A DNA stretch of 6,998 bases from JBBQTU01 sp038213005. GTDB taxonomy: Bacteria > Planctomycetota > Phycisphaerae > Tepidisphaerales > Tepidisphaeraceae. Both the position numbers and the translations under genes were made by a program. Where the stretch lies: positions 1 to 6,998 of the forward strand of contig JBBQTU010000221.1 of NCBI GenBank assembly GCA_038213005.1. The letters run 5' to 3'. A model generated the notes under the pieces. The model was not told the DNA's origin. It made no database searches and saw only the letters and a list, made by a program, of their open reading frames with translations. This document shows positions 1 to 5,347 of this stretch, one piece after another (position 1 is the first letter of the stretch; every line of letters starts with the position of its first letter).

Positions 1-148
1 GCGTCGGATGGGCAGCGGCCTTCGCCAGGCGCAAAGGCGTGGGATCGCACACGGCCACGACCTCGGCGGTATCGCTCGCCGCGATCCAGCCGGCGTGCTC
101 TGCGCCAATGCGTCCGAATCCGATGATGCCAACGCGCAGCGGGTTCAT
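1..148 (-). CDS. Gfo/Idh/MocA-family oxidoreductase, N-terminal fragment (cut by window edge)
   Basis: Only the first 49 codons lie inside the window; the gene continues past base 1. The start is the ATG at 148-146. The visible protein begins with a Rossmann beta-alpha-beta unit: the dinucleotide loop GFGRIG at residues 10-15, then the second strand VVAVCDP ending in Asp35, the position that usually contacts the ribose of NAD. The 'GxGxxG...H' arrangement with a His at residue 18 is typical of Gfo/Idh/MocA sugar or inositol dehydrogenases, cytosolic enzymes that oxidise a hydroxyl of a sugar or cyclitol. The start lies 7 bases after the stop of the MFS gene, so the two are probably co-transcribed. 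A GAGG stands 12 bases before the start, which is rather far for a ribosome site. The substrate cannot be told because the catalytic domain is outside the window. Confidence 0.82.
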   Translation of the reverse strand, partial: MNPLRVGIIGFGRIGAEHAGWIAASDTAEVVAVCDPTPLRLAKAAAHPT

Positions 149-155
149 GCTCGGC

Positions 156-1415
156 TCATACCTCATCCGGATGGTCGTTGAGGCCCACGGAGATATCGGC
201 CGGGGGACGCAGCCGTAGCATCCAGATGGCCGCGATAACCAGCAGCAGCGCCCCGACGATCCACGGCAATGTCCTATGACTGGCGTATACCAGGCCGGCG
301 ATGACCGGCCCTACCACGCGGCCCAGCGTCCCCACGCCCTGGTACAGGCCCAGGCTCGTGCCCTGGAGGTCCTCGGGGCTGTTGCGACTGACCATGGCCG
401 AGATGGACGGCTGGAACAGGCTGCGCCCAAGCGCATGAATTGCCCCGCCGACGACAAGGATCGTCAGCAGCGGAAGCCACGCCGAACCGGCCGTCACCAG
501 AGCACCGGTTGCCACGCAAAACAACCCGATGACGCACAGGGGGCCTTCGCCGATGAGACGGCTGAATCGGCCCACCAGCCCGCCCTGGACCACGACGATG
601 ATGGCGCCGACAAACAGAAAGTAAAAGCCGACCTGAGCCTCATGAAAATTGAAAATGTCTTTCAGAAACAGGGCGACGGCGCTGTCCATCATTACAAAGG
701 CGGTCATCGCGATGAACCACACGAGGTTGATCTGGACCAGTAGTGAATTCCGCAGCACCGGCAGAAACTGCCGCGGGTGAAGCCACGCGACCAATTCCAC
801 TTCGGCCTCGGGACGAACCTCTCGCAGTCGCACGGCGGTCAGCACGGCGGCCAGCAGCGACATGACCGCGGCGGCGAATGCGGGGGCGGCGGGTCCCTGC
901 CAGCGTGTCATCAAGCCGCCCATCGCCGGCCCGAGCGAGAATCCGATGCCGAAGGCGGCGCCGAGCATTCCCATGCCCTTGGCACGGTCTCTGGCGGTGG
1001 TGACATCGGCGATATATGCCTGGGCAGTTGAGATATTGCCGCCGCTAAGCCCATCGATAACGCGAGACAGGTAGATCACCAGCAGGCCGAGGGTGAGGTT
1101 GTCCCAGTGGTGGATGGAGGCCCATCCCAGCAGGATATAGCCTGCCACACTGCCGAGCTGGGAGAAGACCAGCACTGGCTTGCGGCCCCAGCGGTCGCTG
1201 ACCAGGCCCAGGATCGGGGCTGCCACGAACTGGCAGATCGAAAAGATCGAGAACAGCAGCGTCACCATCAGCGCCGACGCGTTGAAACGCGTGGCGTAGA
1301 ACGGCAGCAGGGGGATGATCAGCCCGAAGCCGAGCAGGTCGATCACGACGATCAGGAAGATGATGCCCAGTCCCGAGGCAGGCGTGGGGCGTTCGTGGTC
1401 CAGCGCCCTGGTCAT
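156..1415 (-). CDS. MFS transporter, TetA-like DHA1 drug/solute antiporter family
   Basis: A 419-residue, strongly hydrophobic inner-membrane protein of the length usual for a 12-helix major facilitator. Visible signatures are the N-terminal IDLLGFGLIIPLLP helix (about 25-38), the loop 2-3 motif A GLVSDRWGRKPVL (70-82), a motif-B-like YLSRVIDG segment (115-122), and motif C in helix 5, with GMLGAAFGIGFSLGPAMGG at 149-167. The second half repeats the pattern, ending with a GxxxGxxxGPxxxG stretch near 360-374. Motif C marks antiporters, and the overall look is that of TetA/DHA1 exporters rather than sugar:H+ symporters. Its ATG overlaps the stop of the upstream LacI gene (ATGA), with a GGAG at 1424-1427, 8 bases before the start, so translation is probably coupled. 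Placement between a LacI regulator and a sugar-type dehydrogenase suggests a sugar or metabolite substrate; that is inference, and a drug is equally possible. Confidence 0.88.
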   Translation of the reverse strand: MTRALDHERPTPASGLGIIFLIVVIDLLGFGLIIPLLPFYATRFNASALMVTLLFSIFSICQFVAAPILGLVSDRWGRKPVLVFSQLGSVAGYILLGWASIHHWDNLTLGLLVIYLSRVIDGLSGGNISTAQAYIADVTTARDRAKGMGMLGAAFGIGFSLGPAMGGLMTRWQGPAAPAFAAAVMSLLAAVLTAVRLREVRPEAEVELVAWLHPRQFLPVLRNSLLVQINLVWFIAMTAFVMMDSAVALFLKDIFNFHEAQVGFYFLFVGAIIVVVQGGLVGRFSRLIGEGPLCVIGLFCVATGALVTAGSAWLPLLTILVVGGAIHALGRSLFQPSISAMVSRNSPEDLQGTSLGLYQGVGTLGRVVGPVIAGLVYASHRTLPWIVGALLLVIAAIWMLRLRPPADISVGLNDHPDEV

Positions 1416-2392
1416 CGCGTGGACTCCGCGAGACGGTCAAACAGCGCATTGGCGACGGTGCTGGATGGCACGACCATGTGCGATGCGGGCACCTCTTCAC
1501 CAGACAACTGCGCGATCATGAGCCGCACGGATTCTTCCGCCAGCTTTGCCACATCCTGCACACTGCACACAATCGGCAGCGGCAGCAGGTGCATCATCGG
1601 GATCTCGTCGAAACACCCCACGGGGTGAAAGTCACGCTGGTCGGTCATCGCTTCGATCACGCCCTGGCCAAGAAAATTGTTCGTGCAGACCATGGCGTCC
1701 ACCGGTAGCAGGCGGGCTTTCTCCCATGCCTGGCGGCCGGTCTCAGGCTGGGCGGGGCCTTCATGCACACAGAGCACTTCAAAATGTCTGGAGATGACCT
1801 CGGCTCGCTGGCGATGGGTCACCACGAGGCTCGGACCCTGGACCAGGCCGATCTTGCGAACCCCGGTCGCCGCGAGGCGATCGCACAGGATGGCCGCCGA
1901 TTGCTGACTGTCGCTGCTGACGCTGGGCGCCCCTTGGATCGGCCGGTCCACGATGACCAGGGGGAGCATACGGCCCATGGCTGTCGACAACGCCGCTCGT
2001 GTCGTCGCCAGCGGAACCAGGATCAGGCCATCGATCCCCTTCAGCGGCATCAAGCGCAGGTACTCACGTTCCAGTTCGCCGTCTTCGCAGCTATTGCAGA
2101 GCATCAGCGAGTATCCACCACGGTGCAGATGCTGCTCGATCTGGCTCGCCAGTCGGCCGAACCATGGATTGGCGATATCGGAGACCATCAGGGCCACGGT
2201 CTGCGTACGCCGGGTGCGCAGCGATCGGGCGACAAGATTCGGCCGATACCCCATGCGTGAGGCGGCTTCCTCGACGCGCTGGCGCGTCTGCTGGCTGATG
2301 CGGTGGCTGGCCGGCCCGCCGGCCAGCACGCGCGATACGGTGCTGATCGAAGTGGTCGTCTGCTGGGCGATGTCGGCAAGCGTCACGTTCAC
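1412..2392 (-). CDS. LacI-family transcriptional regulator
   Basis: 326 residues, the normal size of LacI/GalR repressors. Residues 4-24 form the helix-turn-helix (TLADIAQQTTTSISTVSRVLA). The hinge helix follows at about 52-60, with Leu58 at the position that wedges into the operator minor groove. From about 64 on comes the periplasmic-binding-protein-like effector domain, with DIANPWFGRL (72-81), the KGIDGLILVP segment, VDRP and a VSSDS segment, and a late FDEIP segment. The start codon is GTG (2392-2390); an AGGA lies 11 bases upstream, and a second in-frame GTG two codons later is an alternative. The gene begins 22 bases after the desulfurase-like gene and overlaps the MFS gene by ATGA, so it is internal to an operon and probably controls that operon or a sugar regulon elsewhere. 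The inducer cannot be read from the sequence. Confidence 0.93.
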   Translation of the reverse strand: MNVTLADIAQQTTTSISTVSRVLAGGPASHRISQQTRQRVEEAASRMGYRPNLVARSLRTRRTQTVALMVSDIANPWFGRLASQIEQHLHRGGYSLMLCNSCEDGELEREYLRLMPLKGIDGLILVPLATTRAALSTAMGRMLPLVIVDRPIQGAPSVSSDSQQSAAILCDRLAATGVRKIGLVQGPSLVVTHRQRAEVISRHFEVLCVHEGPAQPETGRQAWEKARLLPVDAMVCTNNFLGQGVIEAMTDQRDFHPVGCFDEIPMMHLLPLPIVCSVQDVAKLAEESVRLMIAQLSGEEVPASHMVVPSSTVANALFDRLAESTR

Positions 2393-2414
2393 GGGCGTTC
2401 ACGTCCTCGCTGGT

Positions 2415-3620
2415 TTACCGCACCGCAGCCGCACACTGCTGGGCGATCTCCGCCAGGGCATCGACCGCACGTTTCACATCGGCCGGCATCACAAAGGCGC
2501 CAAAGCTCAGGCGCGTCGTGCCGCCAAAGGGCGTCGTGCCGATGGACTCATGCGCCCTGGGGGCACAGTGAATCCCCGGGCGTGTCAGGATGCCATATTG
2601 CATCTCCAGGATCGTCGCCAGTTCGTGCGGGGAGAGTTCCCCGATCCGTACGGAGAACACGCCGGCACGGTTTTCCACCCCCTGCGGGCCGAAATAGCGC
2701 ACGCCCTCAACTTTCGTCATCGCGTCGACAAATGTCTTGACCAGCAACAGATCGTGCTGCGCCAGCGACTCGATGCCGCGATCCAGTATCCACTGCACAC
2801 CGGCTGATAGCCCTGCCAGGCCGATTGCGTTGTGCGAGCCGGCTTCATACTTGTCGGGCATGAACTGCGGCTGCGTGTCCTGCTCGCTGACCGATCCTGT
2901 GCCGCCTTCCTTGAGCGTCGCCATGATGCGTTCGATTCCAGGGCGGACGTAGAGGATGCCGGTGCCGAGCGGCCCGAGCAGGCCCTTATGGCCGGGGGCC
3001 GCCATCAGGTCGATGTAGTCGGCCTGGACGTCGATGGCGAGGTGTCCGACCGACTGCGCGGCATCGACCACGAACGGGATTCCGTGCTCGCGGGCGATGG
3101 CTCCGATCTCGCGGATCGGCTGGACCGTTCCGGTCACGTTTGAGGTGTGGGTCACGGCAATGAGTTTTGTGTCCGGCCGGATCGCGCGGCGAACCGCATC
3201 GGGGTCCAGGAGGCCTGTTATGGGATCGATCGGCAGACGCGTCTGGCTGACCCATCCCATGTCCTGCATGGCGTTAAGCGGCCGAAGGATGGAGTTGTGG
3301 TCGATGTCGCTGCAGATGGCATGGACGCTGCGATTGCCCTGCTGCAACTGATGCAGCACCAAGCCTTTGAGCGCCAGGTTCAGGCTGTCCGAACAGTTCA
3401 GGGTGAAGAGGAAGTGCTCGGCCTTTTCGCCGTTGAAAAGCCGCTGCAACCGCCGGCGGCACTCAGCCAAAGCCCCGGCCGACTGCATCGCCTCCTCATA
3501 CGCGCCTCGCCCGGCACTGGCGCCGATCGATGTGGCGTAGTGATTCATGGCGGCAAGCACCTCCGGCGGCTTGGGAAAGCTGGTGGCCGCATTGTCCATG
3601 TACAACCGTTTGCTCGTCAT
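2415..3620 (-). CDS. Class-V aminotransferase, cysteine desulfurase-like (EF2568/TIGR01977 type)
   Basis: A PLP enzyme of the NifS/IscS fold, 401 residues from the ATG at 3620-3618. Visible landmarks, numbered from that Met, are the N-terminal YMDNAATSFPKP (7-18), His108 in the position that stacks on the cofactor, THTSNVTGT with Asn161, DAAQSVGH with Asp187 and Gln189, the Schiff-base lysine K212 in APGHKGLLGPLGTG, and an active-site-loop cysteine C352 in RPGIHCAPRAHESIGT. The HCAPxxHxxIGT pattern is characteristic of the EF2568 subfamily, whose physiological role is unsettled; cysteine desulfuration or selenocysteine lysis fits the conserved Cys. A TTG at 3638 would add six residues, but the ATG places the YMDNAAT strand at the usual distance and has an AAGAG 5 bases before it. 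The gene follows dut by 75 bases and precedes the LacI gene by 22. No iron-sulfur scaffold or other isc/suf gene is visible, so a role in general cluster assembly is not supported here. Confidence 0.9.
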   Translation of the reverse strand: MTSKRLYMDNAATSFPKPPEVLAAMNHYATSIGASAGRGAYEEAMQSAGALAECRRRLQRLFNGEKAEHFLFTLNCSDSLNLALKGLVLHQLQQGNRSVHAICSDIDHNSILRPLNAMQDMGWVSQTRLPIDPITGLLDPDAVRRAIRPDTKLIAVTHTSNVTGTVQPIREIGAIAREHGIPFVVDAAQSVGHLAIDVQADYIDLMAAPGHKGLLGPLGTGILYVRPGIERIMATLKEGGTGSVSEQDTQPQFMPDKYEAGSHNAIGLAGLSAGVQWILDRGIESLAQHDLLLVKTFVDAMTKVEGVRYFGPQGVENRAGVFSVRIGELSPHELATILEMQYGILTRPGIHCAPRAHESIGTTPFGGTTRLSFGAFVMPADVKRAVDALAEIAQQCAAAVR

Positions 3621-3695
3621 AACTGCTCTTGGGCGCAATCTTAGAGCCTTCGGATGAAATGGGGAAGAAGGCGAAGGCCACGATGCGTTGTCTTG

Positions 3696-4148
3696 CTAGT
3701 GCCCCGTGTGCCCGAACCCACCGGCGCCGCGGTCTGTGTCGTCCAGTTCCCCGACCTCGACCAATTCGACGGCGGGAAGGCGCTGGATCACCATCTGGGC
3801 GATCCGCATGCCACGCTCCACCGTGAAAGGCAGGGAGCCGTGGTTGACCAGGGCCACGTGAACCTCGCCACGGTAGTCGGCGTCGATTGTTCCTGGCGTG
3901 TTGATCATCGACACGCCGTGCTTGCTTGCCAGTCCGCTACGGGGCCGGATCTGCGCCTCGTAGCCCGGGGGGATCGCCATGGCGAAACCGCATGGAATCA
4001 GGCGGATTTCCCCGCACGCCAGAGTGACCGGTTCGCTGACGGCAGCAGCTACGTCAAACCCCGCCGCGTGCTCCGTCATGCGCCTCGGTAGCGGTACATC
4101 GGCGCACTTACCTACGCGCTTGATCTTCACGACAACTGATGGGTCCAC
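3696..4148 (-). CDS. dut: Deoxyuridine 5'-triphosphate nucleotidohydrolase (dUTPase)
   Basis: Hydrolyses dUTP to dUMP and pyrophosphate, keeping uracil out of DNA and supplying the thymidylate precursor; a cytosolic homotrimer. All five trimeric-dUTPase motifs are present (numbered from the ATG at 4154): AGFDVAAA (31-38), PRSGLA (71-76), NTPGTIDADYRGEV (85-98) with catalytic Asp91, ERGMRIAQMVI (113-123), and the glycine-rich C-terminal RGAGGFGHTG (142-151) that closes over the nucleotide. Length is about 150 residues, as expected. Start choice: the ATG at 4154-4152 touches its AGGAG directly, leaving no spacer. The GTG at 4148-4146, two codons on, sits 6 bases after that AGGAG and is the better start; it is used here and gives 150 residues. 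It is the first gene of the minus-strand block, with its 5' end facing the divergent promoter region. Confidence 0.94.
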   Translation of the reverse strand: MDPSVVVKIKRVGKCADVPLPRRMTEHAAGFDVAAAVSEPVTLACGEIRLIPCGFAMAIPPGYEAQIRPRSGLASKHGVSMINTPGTIDADYRGEVHVALVNHGSLPFTVERGMRIAQMVIQRLPAVELVEVGELDDTDRGAGGFGHTGH

Positions 4149-4159
4149 GTGCATCTCCT
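4149..4159 (-). promoter_or_regulatory. Ribosome binding site of dut that decides its start
   Basis: On the minus strand the bases read AGGAG (4159-4155), ATG (4154-4152), CAC, then GTG (4148-4146). A strong Shine-Dalgarno abutting the ATG cannot position that codon in the P site well, whereas the GTG is 6 bases away, an ordinary spacing. Both starts are in frame, so the two products would differ by two residues. Confidence 0.55.
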
Positions 4160-4182
4160 GGAAAGACCGGCCTGTTCAATAA

Positions 4183-4202
4183 ATCGCATGTTAACGTACG
4201 AT
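4183..4202. promoter_or_regulatory. Imperfect 20-bp palindrome, candidate operator between divergent genes
   Basis: The sequence ATCGCATGTTAACGTACGAT is a two-fold symmetric element: the left half ATCGCATGTT matches the reverse complement of the right half (ATCGTACGTT) at 8 of 10 positions, with perfect outer ATCG/CGAT arms and a GTTAAC core. It lies 8 bases before the -10 hexamer of the plus-strand genes, over the place where the -35 would be, so a bound protein would block or recruit polymerase there and could also affect dut. The length and symmetry suit a dimeric helix-turn-helix protein. The central TTAA differs from the central CpG that most LacI-family operators carry, so the LacI protein encoded nearby is only one candidate. 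A chance palindrome cannot be excluded from one copy. Confidence 0.4.
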
Positions 4203-4216
4203 CTGCGGCCTACAAT
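4188..4216 (+). promoter_or_regulatory. Possible sigma-70-type promoter for the binding-protein/kinase pair
   Basis: TACAAT at 4211-4216 matches the TATAAT -10 consensus at five of six positions and would start transcription near 4223, giving an untranslated leader of about 35 bases before the ATG at 4258. No good -35 hexamer is found at 16-18 bases upstream: that position falls inside the palindrome at 4183-4202. This is what one might expect if the promoter needs an activator or is controlled at the palindrome. No equally convincing promoter is visible for dut on the opposite strand. Confidence 0.35.
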
Positions 4217-4257
4217 ACGGGATAGCGCGATTTTGAGACTTTGGACCGGGAAGGGAA

Positions 4258-5340
4258 ATGCTCAGACCCAGTCGGCAATGTCTGGCTATGCTGGTTCTGC
4301 TGATGACCCTGGCCATCGGCTGTGGCCGGGAAGAGGCAACGCCATACACGCAACCGGCTACCCAGTCGGCCATTACGATCGGATACTCCGCCCCGGAATG
4401 GGGCGGAGCACAATTTTTCATCATGGACGGCCTGCGAAAGCGGGCGGAGGCTCGCGGCTGGAAAGTGCTGGTCGTCAACGCCAACTTCGACGTGGAGACG
4501 CAGTTGCGGCAGATCGACTACCTCATCGAGCATCGTGTCAACGCCATCGTCTGCGTTCCGCTGCACAGCCAGAAGATCGCCTCGCGCATGACCAAGGCGC
4601 AGGCGCAGGGTATCGGCTTCTACACCATCGACCGGGCGCCCAGTGAAGGCCGCGCCGACCTGATCATCCAAGCCGACAATCTCCTGGCCGGCCAGCAGGT
4701 GGGCGAGGCCATGGTCCACTATATTCGGCAGCGGAAGGGCACCGAGACAGGCACGATTCTTGTGCTTCAGGGCGAACAGACCCAGACCGTTGCCCAGCAA
4801 CGAGACGACGGGTTCAACCGGGTTGTGGCGCAGTATCCCGGACTGAGGATTATCCGCCGCCAGACGCATTGGCGCCCTAACCTGTTCGGCGAAGAGGCCC
4901 AGAAGGTGCTCCAAGAGACCCAGCTCGACGGCATCTATCTCCAGTCCGACGTGATCGGAGTGCCCGAGATCCTGCCCGTACTCAAACGCCTGGGCAAGCT
5001 GCAGCCCATTGGCCAGGCCGGACACATCTGCATCGGCGGCGTCGATGGCGGGGCCAGCGCCCTGGAGGCCATCCGCCAGGGCTTCGTCGACTGCGTCGCC
5101 GCGCAGCCGCTGACCGAATATGGCATTGTCGCTGATTGGATCGACAAGCGATTTCACGGCGAAGCCCCTAAGCCCGGCCGAGTAGTGGACGGTGAGGCAC
5201 TGTGGGCTCCGGCCGAGTTGATCGACGGTCCCAACGGCATGCAACTGCAGCTCCGGACCACGCTGGTCACGAAGGATAACGTGGACGATCCGAGGCTGTG
5301 GGCGAATCAGGCTCCCCAAGGCGAGCGGAGGTCGAAGTAG
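4258..5340 (+). CDS. Sugar-binding lipoprotein, RbsB-like periplasmic binding protein (Peripla_BP_4 type)
   Basis: 360 residues. The N terminus has basic residues, a hydrophobic stretch (about 9-20) and a lipobox-like LAIGC ending at Cys22, so the mature protein is probably lipid-anchored at a membrane facing the periplasm. The rest is a type-I periplasmic binding protein: first strand ITIGYSAPEWGGAQFF (39-54), QLRQIDYLIEHRVNAIVCVP (82-101), TIDRAP (123-128), ADNLLAGQQVGEAM (139-152), LQGEQTQTVAQQRDDGF (170-186), and the hinge-side GVDGGASALEAIRQG (261-275) with LVTKDNVDD (336-344) near the end, all as in ribose and galactose binders. An AAGGG precedes the ATG by only 2 bases, within a purine run. 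The kinase gene begins 7 bases after its stop. No transporter genes are adjacent, so its likely job is to sense a sugar or sugar-like ligand for that kinase. The actual ligand is unknown. Confidence 0.9.
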   Translation: MLRPSRQCLAMLVLLMTLAIGCGREEATPYTQPATQSAITIGYSAPEWGGAQFFIMDGLRKRAEARGWKVLVVNANFDVETQLRQIDYLIEHRVNAIVCVPLHSQKIASRMTKAQAQGIGFYTIDRAPSEGRADLIIQADNLLAGQQVGEAMVHYIRQRKGTETGTILVLQGEQTQTVAQQRDDGFNRVVAQYPGLRIIRRQTHWRPNLFGEEAQKVLQETQLDGIYLQSDVIGVPEILPVLKRLGKLQPIGQAGHICIGGVDGGASALEAIRQGFVDCVAAQPLTEYGIVADWIDKRFHGEAPKPGRVVDGEALWAPAELIDGPNGMQLQLRTTLVTKDNVDDPRLWANQAPQGERRSK

Positions 5341-5347
5341 AGCCATC

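Noticed and set aside
1953..2807. Long plus-strand open frame (284 codons) across the LacI and aminotransferase genes.
   Set aside because: It spans the junction of two well-supported minus-strand genes and its translation is arginine- and proline-rich with no family resemblance; a GC-rich shadow frame.
3621..3638. Extension of the desulfurase-like gene to a TTG start at 3638.
   Set aside because: The six extra residues have no counterpart in the family's usual N terminus, TTG is a rare start, and the ATG at 3620 has an AAGAG at 5 bases.
3646..3678. Inverted repeat GCCTTCG...CGAAGGC (3646-3652 with 3672-3678) between dut and the desulfurase-like gene.
   Set aside because: A 7-bp stem with a 19-base loop and no T-run after it on the minus strand, so it is not a credible terminator. 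An attenuator role cannot be supported from one short stem.
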